From assembly GCA_019244745.1 (NCBI GenBank), contig JAFASF010000417.1, positions 1 to 34,802 of the forward strand: a stretch of 34,802 nucleotides of DNA, in the 5' to 3' direction. Position 1 is the first letter of the stretch, and every line of letters starts with the position of its first letter. Below the pieces are notes generated by a model that saw only the letters and a list, made by a program, of their open reading frames with translations, searched no databases and was not told the DNA's origin. A program made the translations under genes and the position numbers. This document shows positions 8,304 to 16,762 of the stretch, in pieces. The DNA is from Solirubrobacterales bacterium. GTDB taxonomy: Bacteria; Actinomycetota; Thermoleophilia; Solirubrobacterales; Solirubrobacteraceae.

Positions 8304-9931
8304 ACGACCCAACACCTGGCTCGGCGTCGCTGCCGCGTGAAGCATCCGCCAGCCCGCAGCCGGCCGTGGAATTCTCATTCGAGCCGCTCACCCCCACGTC
8401 GTTCTTGACACGCTCGGCGATCGTCCATCGCGACCGGCTGGCGGTCTTCGATGGCGGGCTGCGCCTGACGTACAGCGAGCTGCGGGAGCGAGCAGGCCGG
8501 TTCGCGGGCGCGCTGGAGGCACTCGGGGTGGAGCCGGGGGGGAGGGTCGCGGTGATCGCGGCCAACTCGCACTTGATGCTGGAAGCTCATTACGGGGTGC
8601 CGCTCGCGGGGGCGGTGCTCGTCGCGCTGAACATGCGCCTGTCGCCGGGGGAGCTCGGCTACATCCTGGACCACAGCGGCGCCACTGTGCTCCTGTGCGA
8701 CAACGAACTCCAATCCCTGGCCGGCGACGCGATCGCGGCATCATCCGGCGCCGCCCGGCTCGTCAACGCGACGCAGTACGCGGAGCTGATCGAGCGCTCG
8801 TCGTTCGTGTGGCGCGGCGTCCCGGACGAGCGCGGGCTGCTGTCGATCAACTACACAAGCGGCACCACCGGCCGGCCGAAGGGAGTGATGTACCACCACC
8901 GCGGCGCCTATCTGCAATCGCTCGCCATGGCCTTCCACGCCCGTCTTCACCCCGAAAGTGTGTTCCTGTGGACGCTGCCGATGTTTCACTGCAACGGCTG
9001 GTGCTTCACCTGGGCGGTGACGGCGGCCGGCGCCCAGCACGTCTGCCTGCCGCGACCCGATCCGGAGGCCATCTGGCGGCTGATCGACGAGGCCGGAGTC
9101 ACTCACTTCAACGCGGCTCCCACGGTCCTCACCGACCTCGCCGGCCACCCGGCGGCGCACCGTCCGGACCGTCCGATCCACATCGCAACCGGTGGAGCGC
9201 CACCGTCGCCGGCGCTCATGGAGCGGTTTGCCGCGCTCGGGATCGAGATCACCCACCTGTACGGTCTCACCGAGAGCTTTGGGCCGGTCGTGATCTGCGA
9301 CTGGAAGGCGGAGTGGGACGAGCTTCCGGCGGAACGTCGCGCGCAGCTCAAGGCTCGCCAAGGTGTCGGCAACGTCATCGCTCAGCCCGTGCGGGTGGTC
9401 GGCCCGCACGGCAGCGACGTCCCCGCCGACGGCGAGACGCTGGGCGAGATCGTCCTGCGGGGCAACGACCTGATGCTCGGCTACTTCCAGGACCCCGAGG
9501 CGACCGCGGCCGCCGTGCCGGACGGGTGGTTTCACACCGGCGACCTCGGCGTCATGCATCCGGACGGGTACGTGGAGCTCCGCGACCGCCTCAAGGACGT
9601 GATCATCTCCGGCGGCGAGAACATCGCGTCGGTCGAGGTCGAGCAGGCGGTCGCGAGTCACCCGGCGGTGCTCGAGGTCGCGGTCGTGGCGCGCCCGGAC
9701 CGGCGGTTCGGAGAGCGCCCCGTGGCGTTCGTTCGCCTCGTGCCCGGAGGCGAGGCATCGGAGGCGGAGATCATCGAGCACGTCCGGACGCGCCTGGCTC
9801 GCTTCAAGGCGCCGAGCGAGGTCGTGTTCCGATCCGAGCTGCCGCGGACGGCCACCGGCAAGATCCAGAAGTTCGTATTGCGCACCCAGCTTTCGCAGGC
9901 ACTGGGTGGGCAAGATCAGATCGAGAGGTGA
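8294..9931 (+). CDS. AMP-forming acyl-CoA synthetase
   Basis: A 545-residue ANL-superfamily adenylating enzyme. The P-loop motif YTSGTTGRPKGV is at 187-198. Further on are LYGLTESFGP (A5), DGWFHTGDLG (A7), the hinge region RLKDVIISGGENI (A8), and the C-terminal PRTATGKIQK with the adenylation lysine (A10). It activates a carboxylic acid as acyl-AMP and transfers it to CoA. The ATG at 8294 lies inside the previous gene (10-nt overlap), showing translational coupling. In this operon it would accept the acid made by the aldehyde dehydrogenase. Chain length or substrate cannot be read; family neighbours act on medium- or long-chain fatty acids and on aromatic acids. Confidence 0.9.
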   Translation: MRIDDPTPGSASLPREASASPQPAVEFSFEPLTPTSFLTRSAIVHRDRLAVFDGGLRLTYSELRERAGRFAGALEALGVEPGGRVAVIAANSHLMLEAHYGVPLAGAVLVALNMRLSPGELGYILDHSGATVLLCDNELQSLAGDAIAASSGAARLVNATQYAELIERSSFVWRGVPDERGLLSINYTSGTTGRPKGVMYHHRGAYLQSLAMAFHARLHPESVFLWTLPMFHCNGWCFTWAVTAAGAQHVCLPRPDPEAIWRLIDEAGVTHFNAAPTVLTDLAGHPAAHRPDRPIHIATGGAPPSPALMERFAALGIEITHLYGLTESFGPVVICDWKAEWDELPAERRAQLKARQGVGNVIAQPVRVVGPHGSDVPADGETLGEIVLRGNDLMLGYFQDPEATAAAVPDGWFHTGDLGVMHPDGYVELRDRLKDVIISGGENIASVEVEQAVASHPAVLEVAVVARPDRRFGERPVAFVRLVPGGEASEAEIIEHVRTRLARFKAPSEVVFRSELPRTATGKIQKFVLRTQLSQALGGQDQIER

Positions 9932-9936
9932 TGTGA

Positions 9937-11244
9937 GTGGACTACGAGGCGATAGTCGTCGGCGGCGGGTTCGCGGGAATGACCGCGGCGCGGGATCTGC
10001 ACGATGCCGGACACTCGGTGCTCGTGCTCGAAGCGCGCGACCGGCTCGGCGGGCGCACCTGGTACAAGCCGTTCCGGGGAAGCGGCAAGACCCTCGAGTT
10101 CGGGGGCACCTGGGTGGCTCCACGCTGGCAGCCGAACATAGGGGCCGAGATCGAGCGGTACGCGGCCGAGCTGATCGAGAGCCCGGTGCCTTCGACCTTC
10201 GCCTGGTCGCTCGGAGGCGAATTGACCACGGGCGCGAACCCGATCCCCGTGGAGGAGTGGCTCGCGTTCGAGAGCGCGATCCGGGCGATCGACAATGCCG
10301 CCGCCCGGATCCGCTTCGGCGAGGCCCCGCTCGACCAGCGGGGACTGGAAGATCTCGATGTTCCCTTCGACTCGTGGCTGCGCGGTCTGGAACTCCCGCC
10401 CAAGACGCTTGACTTCCTGATGGCCTGGGCGGGGTTCTTCTTCGGGGCGCCTTGCTCGGAGGTGTCGGGCCTGCACATCCTGTCCTGGGTGGCCGGGTTC
10501 GAGAACAGCGCGGTCGCGTGGTACGTGGCGGTGAGCCAGAAGCTGGCCGAAGGCACGGCCGGCCTCATCAACACGCTCGCCGAGGACTCGGCGGCGGACA
10601 TCAGGCTCGGTGCCCCGGTCGCGGGGATCGAGACGACCGATGAGGGCGCGGCGGTGACGACCAGAGACGGTGAGCGATACGCCGCCCGGGTCGCGGTGCT
10701 GGCCACGCCGATCAACACGTGGCATCGGTTGTCGAGTGGCTCGGCGCTCGGCGCCGCGAGGGTCGCGATGGCCCAGGAACGGATGGCGGGGCACGCGACC
10801 AAGATCTGGGCGCTCGTCCGGAACCTGCGCGGCAACTTCTACGGCGTCGGCTGGGACACGAAGATCAAGTGGCTGGCCACCGAGTACAACACCCCGGAGG
10901 GCGACCTTCTGGTTGGCTTCGGCACCTCTCCGGAAGAGCTCGACGTGAACGATGGCGATGCGATCGCGGCCGCGGTCAGGGAGTTCCTACCCGAGGCCGA
11001 TGTCGTCGCCGTTGATGCCCACGACTGGAACGCGGATGAGTTCTCCCAGGGAACCTGGATGGCCTACCGGCCGGGTCAGGTGATGCGTCATGCGTCTGCC
11101 ATCGGGCGGCCCGAGGGTCGGCTCGTGGTCGCCGGCTCCGATGTGGCCTCGGGATGGGCCGGCTGGATCGACGGGGCAATCGAGAGTGGACACCGGGCGG
11201 CGAGGGCGGCCGGCGAGGTGTTGTCCATCCGGGCGCTCGCGTGA
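9937..11244 (+). CDS. Flavin amine oxidase
   Basis: A 435-residue flavin-containing monoamine-oxidase-family protein. The N-terminal FAD site is IVVGGGFAGMTAARDL followed by the LEARDRLGGRT motif, then EFGGTWVAP. The C-terminal flavin segment is VVAGSDVASGWAGWIDGAIESG. It oxidises an amine to an imine/aldehyde with release of ammonia and H2O2. The segment AGSDVASG lacks the Cys used for covalent FAD in mammalian MAO, so FAD is probably non-covalent. GTG is used as start five bases after the synthetase stop, with AGGTGA upstream. It is the last gene of the rightward operon. Substrate is unknown, with primary amines or diamines likely. Confidence 0.88.
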   Translation: MDYEAIVVGGGFAGMTAARDLHDAGHSVLVLEARDRLGGRTWYKPFRGSGKTLEFGGTWVAPRWQPNIGAEIERYAAELIESPVPSTFAWSLGGELTTGANPIPVEEWLAFESAIRAIDNAAARIRFGEAPLDQRGLEDLDVPFDSWLRGLELPPKTLDFLMAWAGFFFGAPCSEVSGLHILSWVAGFENSAVAWYVAVSQKLAEGTAGLINTLAEDSAADIRLGAPVAGIETTDEGAAVTTRDGERYAARVAVLATPINTWHRLSSGSALGAARVAMAQERMAGHATKIWALVRNLRGNFYGVGWDTKIKWLATEYNTPEGDLLVGFGTSPEELDVNDGDAIAAAVREFLPEADVVAVDAHDWNADEFSQGTWMAYRPGQVMRHASAIGRPEGRLVVAGSDVASGWAGWIDGAIESGHRAARAAGEVLSIRALA

Positions 11245-11289
11245 CTTCGGAATGTAACTGTGTGGACACGCCCTGACCGTCGCGAAGTC
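11243..11289. other. Intergenic inverted repeat between two operons
   Basis: GACTTCG at 11243-11249 and CGAAGTC at 11283-11289 are exact complements separated by 33 nt, spanning the stop of the amine oxidase gene and most of the 82-nt gap before the Fe-S gene. It could be a weak terminator, an attenuator or chance. No convincing -35/-10 pair was found in the gap. Confidence 0.3.
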
Positions 11290-11326
11290 GTAGGATGGAG
11301 TCGTCGGGGCGAGAGAGAGGAGATCC

Positions 11327-12571
11327 ATGGCGGATAGAGCGGCTTCTGAGGACCTGACCGAGGTCCAGTCAAACGGCAACGGCGCAGCCAGAGAGTTCGT
11401 CGAGGAGTGGCGCGATGTGGCCTACAACTGTTTCAGCTCGGGACACAAGTTCTGCCGTGAAGTGTGTCCGGTCATGCAGGTCACTCGGGACGAGCGGCAC
11501 ACACCGACCGCGTTCCACGCCAACGTCGTGGCGATGGAGAAGGGCCATCTCTCGATCGAGGACGTGGCGGAGGATTACGTGCACTGCACGATGTGCGGCG
11601 CCTGCGAGCTGCGGTGCCCGAACACCCTGTTCACCGGCGACTTCTATCGCTTCCGCCAGCGCACCGTCGATGTGGTCAAAGCGGCCCGCGCGCTCGCGGT
11701 GAAGGAGGGCATTCATCAAAAGGACTGGAAGCGCTGGGCGGAACTGACCGACCGGTGGGGCAACGAGCCCGTCCTCGGCTGGACCAAGGAGACGTCGGGC
11801 AGCAAGGTGCGGGCCTGGGCCGCCGGCCTGGACATCCCGACCGGTGGCGAGACCGTGCTGTTCGCCGACTGCGAGGCGGCGTTCAAGCGCCCCTCGGTGC
11901 CGCGGGCGGTAGCGCTGATTCTGCGCGAGGCCGGAGTCGAGTTCGGGCTGATGGATCAGCAGTGGTGCTGCGGCGGTCCCATGTGGGAGACGGGTTACGT
12001 GGAGATCGCGCACAAGATGGCCGAGCACAACATGCTCGACTGGCGCAAGACCGGGACCAGGCGCGTCATCTGCCTGGACCCGCACGACTACATCACGATC
12101 ATCGAGAACTATCCCTCGCTCGACGCGAGCTTCGATGAGTTCGAGATCGTGCTGGCCGTGGATGAGATCGCTGAGCAGATCCGTGACGGCAAGCTCCGGT
12201 TGACCACCCCCGTTGAACGCACGGTCACCTATCACGATCCATGCCGTCTGAACAAGCGCATGGGTGTGTGGCAGTCCCCTCGCGAGATTCTCCGCGCGAT
12301 CCCCGGTCTGACCTTTGTCGACGTCGACCACGTCACCCAGTGGTCCTACTGCTCGGGAGCGGGCTCGAACCTTGGGGTGGCAAAGCCCGAGCTGACCGCC
12401 GAGATCAGCCGGCGGCGAGTAGCCAAGGTCAGGGAGCTCGACGGTGTCGATACGCTGGTATCGGCCTGCCCATGGTCAGAACGACCATTGACCGAGCAGG
12501 GAGAGGCACAGGGCATCGAGGTGTACGACATCTTCGAGCTCGTTGCCGAGGCCGCGGGATTCGAGGTGTGA
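11327..12571 (+). CDS. Soluble Fe-S / CCG-domain oxidoreductase subunit
   Basis: A 414-residue protein with N-terminal ferredoxin-type clusters and C-terminal cysteine-rich CCG domains, as in GlpC, LldE/GlcF and HdrB/D-type subunits. The second cluster is standard (C87, C90, C93, C97-P). The first is unusual, C35-x7-C43-x3-C47-P, with His40 where a cysteine is expected. The CCG region has WCCGGPMW and, after DPCRLNK, a YCSGAG variant. It likely takes electrons from the FAD oxidase encoded next and passes them on. AGGAG lies just before the ATG. One base separates its stop from the next start, so the two products probably form a complex. No membrane segment is seen. Confidence 0.85.
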   Translation: MADRAASEDLTEVQSNGNGAAREFVEEWRDVAYNCFSSGHKFCREVCPVMQVTRDERHTPTAFHANVVAMEKGHLSIEDVAEDYVHCTMCGACELRCPNTLFTGDFYRFRQRTVDVVKAARALAVKEGIHQKDWKRWAELTDRWGNEPVLGWTKETSGSKVRAWAAGLDIPTGGETVLFADCEAAFKRPSVPRAVALILREAGVEFGLMDQQWCCGGPMWETGYVEIAHKMAEHNMLDWRKTGTRRVICLDPHDYITIIENYPSLDASFDEFEIVLAVDEIAEQIRDGKLRLTTPVERTVTYHDPCRLNKRMGVWQSPREILRAIPGLTFVDVDHVTQWSYCSGAGSNLGVAKPELTAEISRRRVAKVRELDGVDTLVSACPWSERPLTEQGEAQGIEVYDIFELVAEAAGFEV

Positions 12572-12572
12572 G

Positions 12573-14075
12573 ATGGCGGTCGCACTCCTTGACAGCGTGG
12601 TCGACGAGCTGACTGCGATCTGCGGCCCCGATCACGTCTTCACCGGCCGTTCGGCGACGTTCAACCGCGCACGAGTCCCGGCCCCATTTCCGGTCCACAA
12701 GTGGGACGAGCACGTTCCGTCCGCCGTGGTCCTGCCGACGTCCGCGCACCAGGTCTCCGAAGTGGTAAAGATGGCCAATCGGCACCGGATACCGGTGGTC
12801 CCGCGGGCGGGAGCAACGGGACTGACCGATGGCGCGGTACCGCTGCGTCACGGCATCGTCGTCGACGTCAAGCTGATGAACCAGATCCTCGACCTCGACC
12901 ACGAGAACCGCACGGTGACCGTCGGTCCCGGGATCAACATGCTCAAGCTCAACGAGGAGCTGCGCAAACACGGCTACATCTACCCGGACAACCCGGCGTC
13001 GTACCCTTGCTCACTGGTCGGGGGACGCATCGGAACGAGCGGCTGGTCCTTGATTGGCGCGCGCTACGGTCACACCCGGGACCTGGTCATCTCTTTTGAG
13101 ATCGTGCTTCCCACCGGGGAGATCGTCAGGGTCGGGGACGGCGGAGGCCGGACCGTGCGCAAGTCCTCGAGTGGCTACCAGCTCAAGCACCTGTTCATGG
13201 GCCACCAGGGGACTCTCGGGATCGTCACCGAGGCGACGCTCGAGCTGGTGCCACGACCGGAGGCTGAGTTCTCCGCGTTCTTCGCCTATGGGGATTACAT
13301 GGACGCCTGGCGCGCCACCGGAGACTTAGCCCGTTCGGGCGTGGCGACGCTCGCGGGCGTGGTCCTGTTCGACGAATGGAAGCTCGCCTACCTGCGCCGG
13401 GACGATGAGGCCTACATCCCGCAACCCGAGTCGATCAAGGGAGTTATCGCGTGTGCCAGCTACGGCAACGCGGACGAGGTCAGGATCGGGGCGAAGAGAC
13501 TGCTGCGAATCGGCAACGCGTCCGGGGGCGTCTACCTGGGAGACGAGATCTCCCAGGGCGACTGGGCCTCGCGCCACGACCGCTACGCGACGCCCCAGCA
13601 CGGACGCACTCGTGACGGTCAGGTCGCGTTGATGAGCTGGCATTGTGAGGATGCGTCGATCCCGTACTCCGAGCTTCCGGCGGTGCGCGAGGAGTGGCAC
13701 GCCATTGCCGCCAAATTGCGCGAGCGCTTCGACATGTTCGACGACTGGGGAATGTTCGCGTACACCAACGGGGCGTTCAAACCGTGGGGTGACTATCTGA
13801 CCGAAATCGACATTGGGATCTGGGAAACCAGGTGGGACGAGGAGACATGGGCGGCCTGGGTCGATGCCAAGCGGGAGCTCGCGCGGGTGTCCATCGAGCA
13901 CGGGGGTTCGATCTCCGCCTGTCACGGATCGTGCCGGGAAGGTGAGGTCGACCTGGTACCTGCCGAGCTCGGAGGTGGATTCGAAGTGATGAAGACGATC
14001 AAGCGCGGACTCGATCCGAACAACATCATGAACCCCGGCAAATACCTGCTCGACCAGGCCTACGAGGAGGCGTGA
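12573..14075 (+). CDS. FAD-linked oxidase, GlcD/LldD-like (PCMH family)
   Basis: A 500-residue FAD_binding_4/FAD-oxidase_C protein. The FAD pyrophosphate loop PRAGATGLTDGAVP is at 77-90, the second FAD segment (GGRIGTSGWSLIGARYGHTRDLV) around 150-171, and the C-terminal LDPNNIMNPGKYL is the hallmark end of glycolate, D-lactate and D-2-hydroxyglutarate dehydrogenases. It oxidises a 2-hydroxy acid or comparable substrate and hands electrons to the Fe-S partner encoded immediately upstream. The pattern resembles GlcD-GlcF. The ATG starts two bases after the previous stop, behind GAGGTG. The substrate is not decided by sequence; the downstream 89-aa protein may be a third subunit. Confidence 0.88.
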   Translation: MAVALLDSVVDELTAICGPDHVFTGRSATFNRARVPAPFPVHKWDEHVPSAVVLPTSAHQVSEVVKMANRHRIPVVPRAGATGLTDGAVPLRHGIVVDVKLMNQILDLDHENRTVTVGPGINMLKLNEELRKHGYIYPDNPASYPCSLVGGRIGTSGWSLIGARYGHTRDLVISFEIVLPTGEIVRVGDGGGRTVRKSSSGYQLKHLFMGHQGTLGIVTEATLELVPRPEAEFSAFFAYGDYMDAWRATGDLARSGVATLAGVVLFDEWKLAYLRRDDEAYIPQPESIKGVIACASYGNADEVRIGAKRLLRIGNASGGVYLGDEISQGDWASRHDRYATPQHGRTRDGQVALMSWHCEDASIPYSELPAVREEWHAIAAKLRERFDMFDDWGMFAYTNGAFKPWGDYLTEIDIGIWETRWDEETWAAWVDAKRELARVSIEHGGSISACHGSCREGEVDLVPAELGGGFEVMKTIKRGLDPNNIMNPGKYLLDQAYEEA

Positions 14076-14077
14076 CC

Positions 14078-14347
14078 ATGCTCGGCTTCAAACTGTCAGC
14101 CCAGAGACCACCGGAACCCGAGCGCGTAGCGGACGGCGTGGTCAGCCGGTTTGAGCACGTGTTCGAGGTCGAGCCGGCACTGATGACCGAGCACGTTCGG
14201 CAGCAGGACATCCCGAACTGGGACTTCCAGCGCATCGTCGACAGTCGCTGGGAGCACCTGGCCTGGATGCATGAACATTTCGCCGATTCGGTGATCTCGG
14301 GCGAGGAGTTACTCGCCGAGCTCGAAGCGGAGCAACCCAATCCCTGA
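14078..14347 (+). CDS. Small conserved-looking protein of unknown function (89 aa)
   Basis: I do not recognise this protein. It is acidic, rich in Glu, His and Trp, with no membrane segment or cysteine motif. A central stretch (VEPALMTEHVRQQDIPNWDF followed by QRIVDSRWEHLAWMHEHF) is probably helical. The ATG at 14078 is chosen because GAGGAGG sits seven bases upstream; it begins two bases after the oxidase stop. The strong ribosome site, coding-like composition and position between the GlcD-like oxidase and the luciferase-like oxidoreductase make it a real gene, possibly an accessory subunit or assembly factor of the oxidase complex. Confidence 0.75.
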   Translation: MLGFKLSAQRPPEPERVADGVVSRFEHVFEVEPALMTEHVRQQDIPNWDFQRIVDSRWEHLAWMHEHFADSVISGEELLAELEAEQPNP

Positions 14348-14365
14348 CCAGAGGAGGACCGGTTA

Positions 14366-15439
14366 ATGACCGTTCGTGCCAACGGGGGGCTGCGGTTCTC
14401 TTACTGCATGCTCCCCGACTATTCGCTGGCGGACTCGATCGAGATGATCAAGGTCGCGGACGAGCTCGGCTACTACGCCTGCTACTCGGTCGACGAGACG
14501 TGGCACAAGGATCTGTGGTGCCTGTTCTCAGCGGCCGCCGACAAGACGCGCAACATCCGCTTCGGGCCGAACGTGACGCACGTGTTCCTGCGCGAGCCGA
14601 CGCTGATCTGTCAGCAGCTCGCGACACTCGACGAGCTGTCCGGCGGGCGCGCCGAGGCGGTCGTGTCCACCGGCAACTTCGTGATGATGGAGCAGTACCA
14701 CTTGGACTGGGCCAAGCGGAAGCCGCTCTCCCGGCTGCGCGAGGCGATGCACGTGATGCGCACGTTCCTGGACGACGGCAAGATCGATTTCGAGGGCGAC
14801 TTCTTCAAGTACACCGGGTTGTTCACCGCCGCCCGGCCGGTGCAGGAGCGCATCCCGCTGAAGATGGGCGGGATGAAGGGTCCGCGGTCGTTCGAGGTCG
14901 CAGGTGAGATCGCCGACGGCTTGCACCATGCCCTTTCGTACTCGCGTCCGGCTTACGACTACGTGGTCGAGCACGTCAAGGCGGGCGCCGAGCGCGCAGG
15001 ACGGAACTGGGAGGACCTCGACCTGGGTGCCTGGATCGTGTCGGTCGTCTCCGACGACTCGGCCGCGGCCAAGCGGGCCGCCCGGATCCTGGTGGCGTTC
15101 TACATACCGTCCATGCCGCCCGAGCAGCTCGCCCGCCACGGCATCGATCAGGCCGAGCTGCAGCCGATCTTCGACGCGTTCGCGGCCGGCGACGTCGCCA
15201 AGGCGATCGAGATGTTCAGTCCCGAGCACGCCGAGAAGCTGTCGGTGGCGGGAACGCCGGAGGAGTGCGCGGAGCAGATCGAGCGCGACATCATCCCGGC
15301 CGGGATCAACCACGTGGTCCTGGCGCTCGCCGACGCACCGCTGGTGGAGTTCTTCTCCGGGCAGTCGATCGCCGGCGTTCCGCCGATCAAGGACCAGCTG
15401 CGGCTGGTGGCCGAACGGATGATGCCCGCGTTCGTATGA
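14366..15439 (+). CDS. Luciferase-like (LLM) flavin/F420-dependent oxidoreductase
   Basis: A 357-residue TIM-barrel protein of the bacterial-luciferase-like superfamily, in the branch of methylenetetrahydromethanopterin reductase and F420-dependent dehydrogenases. Visible signatures are the N-terminal SYCMLPDYSLADSIEMIKVA strand-helix, LDELSGGRAEAVVSTGNF, a barrel-end SVAGTPEEC segment and IIPAGINHVVLAL. It may reduce F420 or use FMN to act on a small substrate. AGAGGAGG precedes the ATG. Its stop overlaps the SDR start as ATGA, so both belong to the operon with the GlcD-like oxidase. Cofactor choice and substrate are uncertain. Confidence 0.87.
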   Translation: MTVRANGGLRFSYCMLPDYSLADSIEMIKVADELGYYACYSVDETWHKDLWCLFSAAADKTRNIRFGPNVTHVFLREPTLICQQLATLDELSGGRAEAVVSTGNFVMMEQYHLDWAKRKPLSRLREAMHVMRTFLDDGKIDFEGDFFKYTGLFTAARPVQERIPLKMGGMKGPRSFEVAGEIADGLHHALSYSRPAYDYVVEHVKAGAERAGRNWEDLDLGAWIVSVVSDDSAAAKRAARILVAFYIPSMPPEQLARHGIDQAELQPIFDAFAAGDVAKAIEMFSPEHAEKLSVAGTPEECAEQIERDIIPAGINHVVLALADAPLVEFFSGQSIAGVPPIKDQLRLVAERMMPAFV

Positions 15440-16206
15440 CCTATCTCGACGACCTGTTCGGCCTCGCCGGACAGACCGCCGTCATCACCGGCGCCACCAG
15501 CGGACTCGGAGCGGCGAGCGCGATCGGCCTCGCCGGCGCCGGCGCCACCGTGATCGTGAGCGGCCGCGACCGCGAGCGGGGGGAGCGAGTGGTGGATGAG
15601 ATCACCGCGGCCGGCGGTAGCGCAGAGCTGGAGCTCGCGGATCTCGCCGATGCCGGCGCCACGATCGCGCTCGCGGAGCGCATCCTCGAGCGCCACGAAC
15701 CGGTGGACATCCTCGTCAACGCCGCCGGGGTGTTCATGCGGGGTGACGCCGTCGAGGTCACGCTCGAGGACTGGGAGGGGCTCATGCGCACCAACGTGAC
15801 CAGCACGTTCCTGCTCTGTCAGCGCTTTGGACAGGGGATGATCGCCCGCGGTCGGGGGAAGATCATCAACTTCTCCTCCACCGACGGCTTTCTCGGCGTG
15901 CCGGAGCAGGTGGCCTACAACGTCAGCAAGGGCGCGATCGTGCAGCTCACCCGCACGCTCGGCGCGGAATGGATCCGCCACGGGGTGAACGTCAACGCGG
16001 TCGCTCCGTGCGACTTCGCGACGCCGATGATCGCCCCGTTCATGGACCAACCCGAGTACCGCGACTGGATCATGGAGGCGATTCCCGCCGGCCGCGTGGG
16101 CCAGCCGCGCGAGATCGTCGGCGCGGTGTTGCTCCTGGCCTCGGGAGCCTCGGACATGATGGCGGGCCACAATCTGCTGGTCGACGGCGGGCGGACGGTG
16201 ATCTGA
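15436..16206 (+). CDS. Short-chain dehydrogenase/reductase
   Basis: A 256-residue classical SDR with TGATSGLG (cofactor loop), NAAG, the catalytic Ser in NFSST, YNVSK (Tyr and Lys of the active site), and the C-terminal LLVDGG motif. It interconverts a hydroxyl and a carbonyl with NAD(P). The ATG is inside the end of the LLM gene (ATGA), which fixes the start and shows translational coupling. It is the last enzyme gene of the operon that begins at 11327. The substrate is probably the alcohol or ketone intermediate of that unknown pathway. Confidence 0.9.
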   Translation: MTYLDDLFGLAGQTAVITGATSGLGAASAIGLAGAGATVIVSGRDRERGERVVDEITAAGGSAELELADLADAGATIALAERILERHEPVDILVNAAGVFMRGDAVEVTLEDWEGLMRTNVTSTFLLCQRFGQGMIARGRGKIINFSSTDGFLGVPEQVAYNVSKGAIVQLTRTLGAEWIRHGVNVNAVAPCDFATPMIAPFMDQPEYRDWIMEAIPAGRVGQPREIVGAVLLLASGASDMMAGHNLLVDGGRTVI

Positions 16207-16222
16207 GTCGGGTCGCGGCGGT

Positions 16223-16228
16223 TACACT
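16223..16228 (+). promoter_or_regulatory. Candidate -10 element for a leaderless transcript
   Basis: TACACT lies nine bases before the ATG at 16238, the distance at which transcription would start at or next to the start codon. No ribosome site is visible before that ATG, and actinobacterial leaderless genes show this layout. No clear -35 is present. Confidence 0.4.
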
Positions 16229-16237
16229 GACGCGGTC

Positions 16238-16633
16238 ATGGCGTCCACCGAGGCCGAACTCCCCCGGGCGGTCCGGAAGGGACCGCCCATCACGGTCACC
16301 TGCGAATGCGGCCAGCGTCGTGACCTGAAGTACGGCGAGCAGTGGCGGTGCGAAGGCTGCGGCCGCAGGTTCGACACGCGCAAGATCCCGCTCGAGGAGT
16401 ACGCGGCGATCCGGCGCACACAGGTGCGCTATCGGCTGTTCCCGATCCTCTCGGGCCTCCTCCTCCTGGTGGCGGTCATCCTGTTCTGGATTGAAGGGCG
16501 AGCTTTCAGCGCGTTGATCGCGGTGGCCTTCCTGCTCGCCTCGTGGTCCATGTTTGGGCGTCCCTTCTTTCGCTCGCGCTACCGGAAGGCGATCAGCAAG
16601 AAGGTCCCGACCTGGACGATCAAGGCGGACTAG
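16238..16633 (+). CDS. Small zinc-ribbon membrane protein
   Basis: A 131-residue protein with an N-terminal zinc ribbon (CECGQ at about 22-26 and CEGCG at about 38-42, four cysteines) and two hydrophobic segments (about 69-84 and 89-105), followed by a basic tail. No enzymatic motif is seen. The family is not recognised beyond this layout; it could be a membrane-anchored regulatory or assembly protein. It sits 31 nt after the SDR but has no ribosome site and a -10-like element immediately upstream, so it is probably transcribed separately as a leaderless mRNA. The downstream convergent gene is separated by a strong hairpin. Confidence 0.75.
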   Translation: MASTEAELPRAVRKGPPITVTCECGQRRDLKYGEQWRCEGCGRRFDTRKIPLEEYAAIRRTQVRYRLFPILSGLLLLVAVILFWIEGRAFSALIAVAFLLASWSMFGRPFFRSRYRKAISKKVPTWTIKAD

Positions 16634-16680
16634 CCGCGCTCGTTGCCGGCGGATCCGCCTTCGGCTGCGCGCGGTGGCAC

Positions 16681-16727
16681 GAGCGTGGGCAATACCTATG
16701 GCTATGTCATACATATTGCCCGCGCTC
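16681..16727. terminator. Bidirectional hairpin between convergent genes
   Basis: GAGCG-T-GGGCAATA (16681-16694) pairs with TATTGCCC-G-CGCTC (16714-16727), giving 14 pairs with one T·G wobble. The 19-nt loop can form a further TATG/CATA stem (16697-16700 with 16708-16711). There is no T-run, but the position between two converging genes fits a terminator for both. Confidence 0.65.
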
Positions 16728-16762
16728 CGTCCGGTCCGGCGCGATCGCGCCCGATGTACTCC

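Noticed and set aside
8741-10123. 460-codon open frame antisense to the acyl-CoA synthetase and amine oxidase
   Set aside because: Both sense genes have complete family motifs; the antisense product is Arg/His/Asp-rich with no domain and is the expected shadow in high-GC DNA.
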